Positions 8,375-17,576 of a stretch of DNA of 64,000 bases are shown piece after piece. The first letter of the stretch is position 1. Every line of letters begins with the position of its first letter. Source of the DNA: JBQTIQ01 sp052387955 (GTDB lineage Bacteria > Actinomycetota > Acidimicrobiia > Acidimicrobiales > JACDCH01); NCBI GenBank assembly GCA_052387955.1, contig JBQTIQ010000008.1:1-64000 (forward strand). Direction: 5' to 3'. The translations under genes and the position numbers were made by a program. The notes under the pieces were generated by a model. That model searched no databases. It was not told the DNA's origin and saw nothing but the letters and a program-made list of their open reading frames with translations.

Positions 8375-9385
8375 ATGAGCCGGGGCGAGGTGACCATCGA
8401 GGCCGATGGCCGCGAGGTCCGCATCACTAGCCCCGACAAGGTGTTCTTCCCCCGGGGGGGTGAGACGAAGCTCGACCTGGTGCGCTACTACCAGGCCGTC
8501 GGCGTACCGTTGATGGAGGCCATGGGCGGCCGGCCGACGCTGCTGCAACGCTTCCCCGACGGGGCCACCGGCAAATCGTTCTTCCAGAAACGGGTGCCCG
8601 CCGGCGTACCCGACTGGTTGCAGACAGCCGAGGTGAGCACCCCCAACGGCACCACCAGCAACGCCTTGGTGGCGGCCGACGTCGCCCACGTCCTGTGGGC
8701 CGTCAACCTCGGCTGCCTCGGCTTTCACGTGTGGCCCTGCAAGGCCGCCGACGCCGAGCACAGCGACGAGCTGCGCATCGACCTCGACCCGTCGCCGGGC
8801 GTCGTCTTCGACCAGGTGCGCGAAGCAGCCCGTGAGGTCGAGCGGCTCTTCGGCGAGGTCGGCGTCGCCTCCTACGTCAAGACCACCGGCAACCGGGGCC
8901 TCCACGTGTACGTACGCCTGCAGCCCGAATGGGACTCGTACCAGGTCCGGGCCGGGGCCGTGGCCGTCGCCCGCGAGCTCGAGCGGCGCCGGCCCGACCT
9001 GATCACGGCGGCGTGGTGGAAGGAGGACCGGGGCACCCGGGTGTTCGTCGACTTCAACCAGAACGCCCCTCACAAGACCGTGTTCGGGGCCTGGTGCGTG
9101 CGCGCCCGTACCGGCGGGCAGGTCTCCACCCCGCTCGACTGGGACGAGGTCGACTCGGTCCAGCCCGACGAGCTCACCCTGAGCACGGTGCCGGCCCGGT
9201 TGGCCGAGGCCGGCAACCCGTGGGCCGACATGAACGCCGACCCCCAGTCGCTCGAGGCCCTGCTCGACATGTCGGCGCGAGACATGGCCAGCGGCCTCAT
9301 GGACGCCCCGTGGCCACCGGTCTATCCCAAGCAGCCCAACGAGCCCCCTCGGGTCTCCCAGAGCCGAGCCAAGAAGGCCCCGTAG
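8375..9385 (+). CDS. LigD-like polymerase/primase domain protein
   Basis: A 336-residue stand-alone polymerase domain of the archaeo-eukaryotic primase superfamily, like the N-terminal domain of LigD. Visible motifs are RIDLDPSPG with the metal-binding DxD, KTTGNRGLHVYVRL in place of the usual SGxKGxHV block, and RGTRVFVDFNQN. Such enzymes add ribo- or deoxyribonucleotides at broken ends. The start is supported by GAAGGGGAG 5-8 bases upstream of the ATG. It probably forms a split end-joining set with the ligase upstream. No nuclease or ligase domain is fused to it. Confidence 0.88.
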   Translation: MSRGEVTIEADGREVRITSPDKVFFPRGGETKLDLVRYYQAVGVPLMEAMGGRPTLLQRFPDGATGKSFFQKRVPAGVPDWLQTAEVSTPNGTTSNALVAADVAHVLWAVNLGCLGFHVWPCKAADAEHSDELRIDLDPSPGVVFDQVREAAREVERLFGEVGVASYVKTTGNRGLHVYVRLQPEWDSYQVRAGAVAVARELERRRPDLITAAWWKEDRGTRVFVDFNQNAPHKTVFGAWCVRARTGGQVSTPLDWDEVDSVQPDELTLSTVPARLAEAGNPWADMNADPQSLEALLDMSARDMASGLMDAPWPPVYPKQPNEPPRVSQSRAKKAP

Positions 9386-9390
9386 CCAGC

Positions 9391-9449
9391 GGGGGGCTGC
9401 GCCCCCCGGCCCCCGTCGCCGCCCGGCTCCCTGGCGGTCGCTCGGTCGG
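9391..9449 (+). repeat. Intergenic cassette family 1, copy at PolDom 3' end
   Basis: Starts 6 bases after the stop of the polymerase gene. It has the GGGGGGCTGCGCCCCCC palindrome followed by CGCCGCCCGGCT and CGCTCGGTCGG, the two halves that recur across the window. Confidence 0.6.
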
Positions 9450-9450
9450 C

Positions 9451-9506
9451 ATCTGCTCGGTCCCGGGACTTGTCCGACCGTCGAGCTTTCTCGGGACCGA
9501 GCAGAT
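9451..9506. terminator. 15-bp perfect inverted repeat between convergent genes
   Basis: Arms 9451-9465 and 9492-9506 are perfectly complementary (ATCTGCTCGGTCCCG and its complement) around a 26-base loop that itself contains GGACTTGTCC. It sits between two genes that converge, so a two-way terminator is the simplest reading. There is no T tract. A protein-binding site is an alternative. Confidence 0.5.
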
Positions 9507-9530
9507 CTAGAGGCGTCGAGGCCGTCGGCG

Positions 9531-10406
9531 TCAGCGCTTCCGGCGCTCGGCCAGGCGGATCGCCCGTTCGGCCAGGCCGAGGGCATCGAGCTCCCGGCAG
9601 ACATCGACGAAGTCGGGGGTGGGGCCGGTCCAGCACAGCTCGTCCACCGACTCCATCACCTCCTCGTCGACCTCGAGTGTGGCGACTCGGCGAAAGAGCA
9701 GGGCGAGGGCGAAGTCGGCCTTGAGCCGGGCCGCCAGCCGACCCTGGTTGCGCACCCCGACGCCGTCCCAGCCGCCGCCGTCGAGGGGTACCGACTCGAG
9801 GTGGCCGTAGCGGGCGAGAAGGCCGGCCGCCGACTTCGAGCCGAAACCAGCAAGGCCCGGGAACCCGTCGGCGCTGTCGCCCACCAGGGCGAGGTAGTCG
9901 GGGATCGACTCGGGGTCGACACCGAACTTCTCGCGCACGCCAGCGGCGTCGTAGACCAGGTCACGGCGGCGGTCCCATTGGACCACCTTGCCGCCGACGC
10001 ACTGGCCCAGGTCCTTGTCGGGGGTGCAGATCAGCACCCGGTCGACGCGGGGGTCGGCGGCCGCCACCCGGGCCGCGGCGCCGAGGGCGTCGTCGGCTTC
10101 CAGGTCGACCATCGGCCAGGTGCGGATGCCGGCGGCGACGAGGGCGTCCTCGAGCGGGCCGAACTGGGCCAGGAGGTCGGGGGGCATACCGGCCGAGGTC
10201 TTGTAGCCGGGCCACAGGTCGTTGCGGAACGACTCGATCACATGATCGGTGGCGACCCCCACGTGGGTGGCCCCGCCCTCGAGCAGCCCGAGGACCGAGC
10301 CGACGACGCCTCGCACCGCGCCCCGCACCGGGTCACGGTTGTTGGGGGCGAAGTGGTACCGGAAGAGCTCGTAGGTCCCGTCGACCAGATGGACCTCGAA
10401 GGACAT
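9531..10406 (-). CDS. 5'-3' exonuclease (PIN/FEN-like)
   Basis: A 291-residue nuclease related to the N-terminal domain of DNA polymerase I. It has an N-terminal LVDGTYELFRYHF with the first metal aspartate, PMVDLEADDALGAAA with the acidic cluster, ICTPDKDLGQCV, and the helix-3-turn-helix region ESIPDYLALVGDSADGFPGLAGFGSKSA split over about residues 165-200. It would remove 5' flaps or RNA primers. It has no polymerase domain. Two in-frame ATGs (10415 and 10406) are possible; 10406 is given because GCGAGG lies 9 bases upstream. It converges on the polymerase gene. Confidence 0.88.
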   Translation of the reverse strand: MSFEVHLVDGTYELFRYHFAPNNRDPVRGAVRGVVGSVLGLLEGGATHVGVATDHVIESFRNDLWPGYKTSAGMPPDLLAQFGPLEDALVAAGIRTWPMVDLEADDALGAAARVAAADPRVDRVLICTPDKDLGQCVGGKVVQWDRRRDLVYDAAGVREKFGVDPESIPDYLALVGDSADGFPGLAGFGSKSAAGLLARYGHLESVPLDGGGWDGVGVRNQGRLAARLKADFALALLFRRVATLEVDEEVMESVDELCWTGPTPDFVDVCRELDALGLAERAIRLAERRKR

Positions 10407-10492
10407 GAGCGCCATCCTCGCATCCCCCGTCGGGGGTGGGGCGCGGGGTTCGGCCGCCCGGTCCGCGCCTGTCGTCGTGGTCGGCGTCGGCG

Positions 10493-11191
10493 TCACCCGC
10501 CGACGAGGCCGAGTACCTGCTGAGCCGTTGCCGGCCCGTCGTGGACGATCTCGCCGTCGCGGAGGGCAATGCAGCGGTCGACCCGTTCGACGTAGCCGGG
10601 GTCGTGGGTGGCGACGACCACGGCGGCGCCGGCGTCGTGGGCCTCGTCGAGCAGGCCGAGGAGGGCCGCCTTCCCGCCGGCGTCGAGGCCGACGAAGGGC
10701 TCGTCCACCAGCAGCAGCTCGTAGGGGCGCACCAGCCCGAGGGCGATGGACGTCTTCTGGCGCAGGCCCCGGCTGAACCGGGCGGGCAGGTCGTCGGCTC
10801 GCGGCGCGAGCCCCAGCCGCTCGAGAAGGCGGTCCATCTCTTCGACGGTGGCGTCCACGCCGTGGAGGGCGGCGACGTAGCCGAGGTGCTCACGGACGCT
10901 GAGGTCGTCGTAGAGCACGGGGTCATCGGGGATGAAGCTCAACGCGGCGCGCGCCGGCGACGTTCCGGCGGGGGCGCCGGCGATCCAGATGGCGCCATCG
11001 GTCAGCTCCAACAGGCCCGAGGCCAGGCGCAGGAGCGTCGACTTGCCCGAACCGTTGTGGCCCACCAGCGCCACCCGTTCCGCCGGTGCGATCTCGAGGT
11101 CGAGCGGCGCCAGGGCCACGAGGTCGGCGTAGGCCTTGGTCGCGTCGCGGGCGACGAGCACGGCCGGGTCGGCGTCGTCACGGCCCGTCAT
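10493..11191 (-). CDS. ABC transporter ATP-binding protein
   Basis: A 232-residue ABC ATPase. Walker A is GHNGSGKST (about 43-51), the signature is the variant FSRGLRQK, and Walker B with its glutamate is LLLVDEPFVGLD. The divergent signature FSRG is common in small bacterial exporters. Its start lies inside the end of the permease gene (14-base overlap), so the two are coupled and form one transporter. The transported molecule is unknown. The operon also holds the epimerase and ccr upstream, but no functional link is implied. Confidence 0.9.
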   Translation of the reverse strand: MTGRDDADPAVLVARDATKAYADLVALAPLDLEIAPAERVALVGHNGSGKSTLLRLASGLLELTDGAIWIAGAPAGTSPARAALSFIPDDPVLYDDLSVREHLGYVAALHGVDATVEEMDRLLERLGLAPRADDLPARFSRGLRQKTSIALGLVRPYELLLVDEPFVGLDAGGKAALLGLLDEAHDAGAAVVVATHDPGYVERVDRCIALRDGEIVHDGPATAQQVLGLVGG

Positions 11192-12842
11192 CGGTGCTCC
11201 CCGTCTTGGACTCCCGGGCGTTCATGGCGGCGTCCATCTGCTCGGTCCACCACCGGTGAAGGTTCTCGCGCTGGCGGGCCCACCCGGCGGTGAGGGCGAA
11301 CAGCACCACCACGCCGATGGCGGCGGCGCCGGCGGCGCCGGCCGGCGGCCGTCCCGACTCGTGGGCGGCCCGGCCGGCGAGCACCGGCAGCACGCCGACG
11401 ACGGCCAGGGCCGGCGGCCAGATGCTGCGGAACGCCAGCCGGATACCCGCCACCTCGGGGGGTAGGACGCTCCAGGAACCCGAGCCCATGTTGGCCGGGC
11501 CCCCGCCGAGCACGCTGGCCAGCGCCCCGCTCACGGCGCCCAACGCGGCGGGAACGACGGCCACCGCGGCGACGCCGACGGCCCCTGCCGACGGCTCGAC
11601 CGCCACCGCCACGCCGGCCCCCATGGCCGCCACCACCACCATGGCCGTGACCGGCAGGGGCACGTGGCGCAGATGGACGTAGCCGGACTCGACCGGCGCC
11701 GAGTCGAGCCGGGTGGGGTGGTCGATCTCCTGGGCCAGCGGTTCGACGGCGTCGAGGGCGGCCAGGAAGAGGGCGATGCCGGCCACCGCCAGCATCGGGG
11801 TGGTGCCGGCCCAGGCGGCCCGGGCCGACAGACCGGCCACCACCGCCAGGATCACCAGCCGGGCCAGCCGGGCCGCCGGCCACCGGGCAACTCCCCTCAG
11901 GCCCCGGGACCAGACCGGCCACCGGCCGGGGCCTTGTCGCCTCGACCGGGCCCAGGGGCGCAGGCGGGGGAGCTCCATGGCAAGCTGGCGGCGCAGCACC
12001 AGCACCGTGCGCAGGTCCTGCAGCGTGGCCGCGAACCTCAGTTGGCCGACCAGCCTCGACCGCCGCTCGGCCGCCTCGACGGACAGGTCGCCCACCCGCA
12101 CGAGGCCTCCGGCCAGCATCACCCCGGCGACCGCCACTGCGGCCAGCCCGACGGGCTCGAACGACAGGGCCCACAGCCCGATGGTGCCCACGGCCGTGAA
12201 CGGGGCCCAGCCGACCCAGCCGACGGCGTCACCGATCGACCAGGCCACGACGGCCAGGGCCACGACCGTCGCGGCCCATGAGCGCACCCGCAGCGCGGAG
12301 ACGGCCAGCGCGGCGCCGTAGGCGCCGGCCACCGCCGCGATCGCATAGAGGGTGCCGCCGAGGATCAGGCCCGCGCTGCTCACCGGGAGCCGCCGGCCGG
12401 CCAGCTCGCCGCTCGCCGCGCCCACGATGGCGGCCACGAAGAGCAGGAAACGCAGCTGGCGTAGGACCGGGCCTCGCAACGCGGTGGTGCGGTCGACGGG
12501 GGCCATCAGCACGTGGCGCACCTCGGCCCGTTCCAGGGCCAGGGGCCCGCCCCGGCTGCCCGAACGCAGGCCGATGGCGAACACCGCCGCCGCCGCGACC
12601 CCGAGCCAGGCCGCCCCCTGTGCCCGGACGTCATCGAGCTCGGCGCCGCCCAGCGGGGAGTCGCCGATCGCCCCGGCGACCACGAAGGCCCCGACCACGG
12701 CCAGCAAGGCGGTCAGGTACGCCTTGTAGAGGGCGTCCACCCAGTGGACGTCGGCCGTCCGCTGCTGGCGCCGGAACCGGCGCCATTCGCCCAGGGCGTG
12801 CTCGAGGTCGGCGTCGGGGGCCGCGGAGAACACGCTCATCAT
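11178..12842 (-). CDS. ABC transporter permease, multi-spanning membrane protein
   Basis: A protein of about 554 residues with many hydrophobic segments, for example AYLTALLAVVGAFVVAGAI near residue 40, GLAAVAVAGVMLAGGL and a final AAIGVVVLFALTAGWA. A charged soluble stretch lies around the middle (RRQLAMELPRLRPWARSR). It resembles the putative ABC exporter permeases with two halves that accompany single ATPases. Starts at 12842 and 12839 are both possible (adjacent ATGs) and neither has a clear ribosome site. It is 50 bases downstream of the epimerase gene. Confidence 0.75.
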   Translation of the reverse strand: MMSVFSAAPDADLEHALGEWRRFRRQQRTADVHWVDALYKAYLTALLAVVGAFVVAGAIGDSPLGGAELDDVRAQGAAWLGVAAAAVFAIGLRSGSRGGPLALERAEVRHVLMAPVDRTTALRGPVLRQLRFLLFVAAIVGAASGELAGRRLPVSSAGLILGGTLYAIAAVAGAYGAALAVSALRVRSWAATVVALAVVAWSIGDAVGWVGWAPFTAVGTIGLWALSFEPVGLAAVAVAGVMLAGGLVRVGDLSVEAAERRSRLVGQLRFAATLQDLRTVLVLRRQLAMELPRLRPWARSRRQGPGRWPVWSRGLRGVARWPAARLARLVILAVVAGLSARAAWAGTTPMLAVAGIALFLAALDAVEPLAQEIDHPTRLDSAPVESGYVHLRHVPLPVTAMVVVAAMGAGVAVAVEPSAGAVGVAAVAVVPAALGAVSGALASVLGGGPANMGSGSWSVLPPEVAGIRLAFRSIWPPALAVVGVLPVLAGRAAHESGRPPAGAAGAAAIGVVVLFALTAGWARQRENLHRWWTEQMDAAMNARESKTGSTDDGP

Positions 12843-12892
12843 GATGCCGGTCCCGGCCCGCCCGATCTGACCGGGAGGTGGTGGCCCGTCGT

Positions 12893-13363
12893 CTACTCCT
12901 GTACCAGCTCGATGAGCGTGCCGAAGGCCGAGCGGGGATGGACGAAGGCGACGGTGGTGCCCCGGGACCCGGGCCGAGGGGCCTGGTCGATGGTCTGGCC
13001 GCCCTGGGCCTGGAAGGCGTGGAGGGCGACGGCGCAGTCGCGCACCCGGTAGCCGACGTGGTGCAGCCCTTCCCCCCGCTTCTCCAGGAACTTCGCCACC
13101 GGCGAATCGTCCCGGGTTGGGGTCAGGAGCTGGACGTAGCTCTCCGCCACCCGCAGGAGGGCCTCCTCGACGCCATCGCTCTCGACCACCTCGCGGTGCT
13201 CGACGAGGGCACCGAACGCCTCCCGGTAGAAGTCGATGGCGGCGCCGAGATCTTTGACCGCGATGGCGACGTGGTCGATCTCGGTGAGCAGCGGGCCCGA
13301 CTCGGCGCTGACGTTCTGCTGGGCCAGGTCGGCCTGACGGGGGTTGGGGGCGGACAACGGCAT
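12893..13363 (-). CDS. mce: Methylmalonyl-CoA (ethylmalonyl-CoA) epimerase
   Basis: A 156-residue VOC-fold epimerase. Metal ligands are in TEIDHVAIAVKDLG (His near residue 31), GEGLHHVGYRVRD (His near 100) and FGTLIELVQE at the C-terminus (Glu). The motif YVQLLTP is also typical. It interconverts the R and S forms of methylmalonyl-CoA, and homologs also act on ethylmalonyl-CoA. It lies 43 bases downstream of ccr, which supports a role in the ethylmalonyl-CoA pathway. The ATG used gives a 27-residue N-terminal tail before the VOC core; no later start in frame is better. Confidence 0.88.
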   Translation of the reverse strand: MPLSAPNPRQADLAQQNVSAESGPLLTEIDHVAIAVKDLGAAIDFYREAFGALVEHREVVESDGVEEALLRVAESYVQLLTPTRDDSPVAKFLEKRGEGLHHVGYRVRDCAVALHAFQAQGGQTIDQAPRPGSRGTTVAFVHPRSAFGTLIELVQE

Positions 13364-13406
13364 GACGTCGAGCGTGCCCGATCGCGGCGGGCGACGCCAA
13401 CCGCGC

Positions 13407-14747
13407 TCAGGCGCTGGAACGGCGGAACAGCGTGATGCGGTCCTCGCCCACCTTGTCGCGCCATTCGGGGTCGTCGATGCCGAGGCCCTCCTGGGGGGCG
13501 AGGCACAGCACCCCGATCTTGCCCTCGTGGCGGTTGTGGTGCACCGACCAGGCCGCCTCGCCCACATCCTCGAGGGGGTGGACGTCGGAGAGGATGGGCT
13601 GGATCATCCCCTTCTGGATCAGCCGGTTCGCTTCCCATGCCTCGCGGTAGTTGGCGAAATGGGAGGACTTGATCGTCTTGAGCTTCATCCAGAGATGGCG
13701 GTTGTCGTACTCGATCATGTAGCCCGACGTCGCCGCGCAGGTCACGATGGTGCCGCCGCGGGCACAGACGAACACCGAAGCGCCCATCGTCTGGCGGCCG
13801 GGGTGCTCGAAGACGATGGCCGGGTCCTCACCGACCAGGGCCCGTACCTCCTTGCCGAAGCGGCGCCACTCGGTCTCGTCCTGGGTGTGGGGCCCCGACC
13901 AGAACCGGTACCCGCCCTCCCGTCGGTCGATGACCGCTTCGCAGCCCAACCGGTGCAGCAGGTCGGCTTTGTCGGGCGAGCTGACCACTCCGACCGGGAT
14001 GCCGCCGCCGTTGAGCACGTACTGCACCGCGTACCCGCCGAGCCCGCCGCTCGCCCCCCAGATGAGCACCACGTCGCCCTGCCTCATGTGGGCCCCGTTG
14101 CGTGTCACCAGCATCCGGTACGAGGTCGAGTTGCACAGCGCGTTGCAGGCCGCCTCCTCCCAGCTGAGGTGGGTGGGCTTGGGCATGAGCTGGTTGGCCT
14201 TGACCACGGTCAGGTCGGAGAGGCCGCCGAAGTTCGACTCGAAGCCCCAGATGCGCTGGTTGGCGCCCAACATCGAGTCGTCGTGGGCCGAGGGGTCCTG
14301 GTCGTCGACGTGGTTGCAGTGCACGACGACCCGGTCGCCCGGTCTCCAGTTCCGCACCGCGGAGCCGACCCGGAGCACGACCCCCGAGGCGTCCGATCCG
14401 ACCACGTGGTACGGCAGCGAATGCCGTGCCCCCCAGACCGACTCCCTGGCCAGCCGGTCGAGGAACAAGAACGTGGGGAGCGGCTCGAAGATGGACGTCC
14501 ACACCGTGTTGAAGTTGATGGCCGAGGCCATCACCGCCACGTAGGCCTCGTCCGGTGCCAGCTCAGGGGTGGCTACATCGTCGACGTGCAGCGACTTCCG
14601 GGGGTCCTTGTCGACCGAGTCGAGGCCCTCGAAAAGGGTGATCTCGTCGCGCCGTACGTGCGCCGCCCGGTAGTGGTCGGGGATGGGCAGGGCCCCGAGC
14701 TCGGCGCGAGGGGCGCCGGCCAGGATGGCGTCACGGATGTCCTCCAC
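13407..14747 (-). CDS. ccr: Crotonyl-CoA carboxylase/reductase
   Basis: A 446-residue medium-chain reductase family enzyme that reductively carboxylates crotonyl-CoA to ethylmalonyl-CoA using NADPH. The N-terminal block SAINFNTVWTSIFEP, the nucleotide fold motif IWGASGGLGGYAVQY and the C-terminal SSHFANYREAWEAN are diagnostic for Ccr. The residues known to hold CO2 in the Kitasatospora enzyme (Asn81, Phe170, Glu171, His365) have clear counterparts here at Asn80, Phe169, Glu170 and His363. The GTG start has a -10-like TAGCGT only 6 bases ahead, so the mRNA is probably leaderless. Followed by mce. Confidence 0.95.
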   Translation of the reverse strand: MEDIRDAILAGAPRAELGALPIPDHYRAAHVRRDEITLFEGLDSVDKDPRKSLHVDDVATPELAPDEAYVAVMASAINFNTVWTSIFEPLPTFLFLDRLARESVWGARHSLPYHVVGSDASGVVLRVGSAVRNWRPGDRVVVHCNHVDDQDPSAHDDSMLGANQRIWGFESNFGGLSDLTVVKANQLMPKPTHLSWEEAACNALCNSTSYRMLVTRNGAHMRQGDVVLIWGASGGLGGYAVQYVLNGGGIPVGVVSSPDKADLLHRLGCEAVIDRREGGYRFWSGPHTQDETEWRRFGKEVRALVGEDPAIVFEHPGRQTMGASVFVCARGGTIVTCAATSGYMIEYDNRHLWMKLKTIKSSHFANYREAWEANRLIQKGMIQPILSDVHPLEDVGEAAWSVHHNRHEGKIGVLCLAPQEGLGIDDPEWRDKVGEDRITLFRRSSA

Positions 14748-14753
14748 GGCACA

Positions 14754-14759
14754 ACGCTA
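14754..14759 (-). promoter_or_regulatory. -10-like element of ccr (leaderless start)
   Basis: TAGCGT on the minus strand fits the actinobacterial TANNNT -10 pattern and lies 6 bases from the GTG start of ccr. This implies transcription starts at or next to the start codon. No -35 was convincing. Confidence 0.4.
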
Positions 14760-14786
14760 CTTGGCGGCTACCCGGGCCCCGACCGG

Positions 14787-14792
14787 TACGCT
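14787..14792 (+). promoter_or_regulatory. -10-like element of the thiolase gene
   Basis: TACGCT fits TANNNT and would give a leader of about 64 bases with the GGAGG ribosome site at its end. The 116-base spacer 14748-14863 therefore holds divergent promoters for ccr and the thiolase, allowing joint control. Confidence 0.35.
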
Positions 14793-14863
14793 CCAGCGAC
14801 GGGGCGCGCCTCCCAAGACGGCACCCCCGGTCCCCGCTCCGTCGTCCCTCCTGGAGGTCCCTC

Positions 14864-16048
<1,185 letters not shown>

Positions 16049-16387
16049 GGCGCGCTAGGGTCGTACCGGCATCACCGGCGAAGGCCGGGAAAAGATTTCT
16101 GGCAATGGTGTTTGGCCCCCCGGAGGCATGGGGTACCGGAGAGATCAATCCCCGGAGGGGTTGTAACCTCACCGAAAGCGGTCTACCTTGGTTGCTTGAT
16201 TTCGTAAAGATGTCTAAGCGCTGGCCCCCCACCCGCTAGCGCTGGACAATCGCCCGATGTGCTGCCTGCGGCGAGCCGGAACTCGTCCGCCCGCGCCCGA
16301 CTCGCCCGGGCAGCGCATCGGGCCCCTTCGCGTTACGGGCGAGGTGGGTACGCCCCTTGATACCCGCTCCTGCCACGGCCCGACTGA
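16049..16387. other. Non-coding convergent interval with AT-richer, structured core
   Basis: No credible gene lies in these 339 bases between the thiolase and recR 3' ends. The part from about 16085 to 16220 is clearly richer in A and T than its surroundings. It contains nested GC-stems (CCCCCCGG, CCGGAGAG, CCCCGGAGGGG) and a promoter-like pair, TTGCTT (16193-16198) and TAAGCG 17 bases later, plus TAGGGT near 16055. A small RNA on either strand is possible but unproven. Confidence 0.35.
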
Positions 16388-17014
16388 TCAGCCCAGTTCG
16401 CGGCGGCCTTCGAGCGCCCGGCCCAGCGTGAGCTCGTCGGCGTACTCGAGGTCACCTCCCACCGGCAGGCCGCTGGCGATCCGCGTCACCTTGAGTCCCA
16501 TCGGCTGCAAGAGGCGCCCGAGGTACAGGGCGGTGGCCTCTCCCTCGATGTTCGGGTTGGTGCACAGGATCACCTCGGTGACGTCTTCGGGACCGAGCCG
16601 GGCCAACAGCTCCCTGATCCGCAGCTGTTCGGGCCCGACACCTTCGATCGGGCTGATCGCCCCCCCCAGGACGTGGTACCGGCCCCGGTAGTCCCCGGTG
16701 CGCTCGACGGCGACCACGTCTCGAGGTTCTTCCACCACGCAGACCATGGCTGTGTCGCGGCGGGAGTCGGTGCAGATCCCGCACTCGCTGCCGGCCGGGT
16801 CGTCGGGCCTTCCCTCGGCGATGTTGAAGCACCGCTGGCAGAAGGTCACCCGTTCCTTGACCTCGGCGATCCGGCGAGCAAGGCGCACGGCATCCTCGCG
16901 CGGCAACTTGAGCACGTGGAAGGCAATGCGCTGGGCCGACTTCGGACCGATCCCGGGTAGCCGCCCGAGCTCGTCGATGAGGTCCTGGACCGGGCCCGCG
17001 TAAGCGCTTCCCAT
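16388..17014 (-). CDS. recR: Recombination protein RecR
   Basis: A 208-residue RecR. It has the helix-hairpin-helix GRLPGIGPKSAQRIAFH (about 17-33), a four-cysteine zinc finger (FCQRC and ECGIC, about 58-80) and a Toprim domain with VVEEPRDVVAVE and LCTNPNIEGEATALY. It acts with RecO and RecF to load RecA at gaps. It is the last gene of the conserved dnaX-ybaB-recR group on this strand. The N-terminus is about 8 residues longer than usual, and the ATG at 17014 is the natural start. Confidence 0.96.
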   Translation of the reverse strand: MGSAYAGPVQDLIDELGRLPGIGPKSAQRIAFHVLKLPREDAVRLARRIAEVKERVTFCQRCFNIAEGRPDDPAGSECGICTDSRRDTAMVCVVEEPRDVVAVERTGDYRGRYHVLGGAISPIEGVGPEQLRIRELLARLGPEDVTEVILCTNPNIEGEATALYLGRLLQPMGLKVTRIASGLPVGGDLEYADELTLGRALEGRRELG

Positions 17015-17062
17015 CTTCTTCAGCCCCCGGCCGACGGCGCGCCAGGGGCCCGAGAGCCCAGC

Positions 17063-17470
17063 TCAGCCAAACAGGCCGCCCAGGTCGATCCCGCCCGGGC
17101 CGGTCACGTCGCCGAGGGCATCGGCCTGTGCCTCCTGCATGCGGGCGGTGAGATCGTGCAGGGCTGCCAGCACCAGGTCTTGGACCATGTCGGCGTCGGC
17201 CCCTTCGAGGGCTTCGGGGCTGATCGTGACCGACTCGAAGCGGAGATCGCCGGTGGCCCGGACGACGACCGCGCCGCCGCCGGCCCGGCCTTCGTAGATC
17301 TGGGACCTTGCATCCTGGACCCGCTGGAAGCTCTCGAGGATCCCGCCGAGATCGGGCATCGCCCCCGCCATCGCGGCCAGATCGGGCAGGCCCTCCAGGT
17401 CGGGCGGCACCCGCCGCACGTCGAGCCCGGCGTCCGGCTCGATCTCGTCGTCATGGCCGGCGTCGGTCAC
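17063..17470 (-). CDS. YbaB/EbfC-family nucleoid-associated protein
   Basis: A 135-residue DNA-binding protein of the YbaB/EbfC family. The conserved core is GRAGGGAVVVRATGDLRFESV (split about residues 60-80), then EGADADMVQDLVLAALHDL and a glycine-rich tail GGIDLGGLFG. The N-terminal 35 residues are acidic and not part of the core; the GTG start at 17470 keeps them, and a shorter start is possible. Position between dnaX and recR is the standard one. Confidence 0.88.
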   Translation of the reverse strand: MTDAGHDDEIEPDAGLDVRRVPPDLEGLPDLAAMAGAMPDLGGILESFQRVQDARSQIYEGRAGGGAVVVRATGDLRFESVTISPEALEGADADMVQDLVLAALHDLTARMQEAQADALGDVTGPGGIDLGGLFG

Positions 17471-17501
17471 TGGTGCACCATCGTTTGTGATCCTCCCGGG
17501 T

Positions 17502-17566
17502 GACCGGTCGACAGCGCGAGCGCCAGCGAGCCGGGCGACGATGGGGACCGGGGGCGCAGCCCCCGA
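17502..17566 (-). repeat. Intergenic cassette family 1, copy between dnaX and ybaB
   Basis: On the minus strand this reads GGGGGCTGCGCCCCC, then CATCGTCGCCCGGCTCGCTG, then GCGCTCGCGCTGTCG. It matches the other copies in both halves and lies 10 bases past the dnaX stop. Confidence 0.7.
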
Positions 17567-17576
17567 GCAGGAACGG

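Noticed and set aside
16257..16691. Plus-strand frame of 144 codons
   Set aside because: Mostly antisense to recR and without any domain signal.
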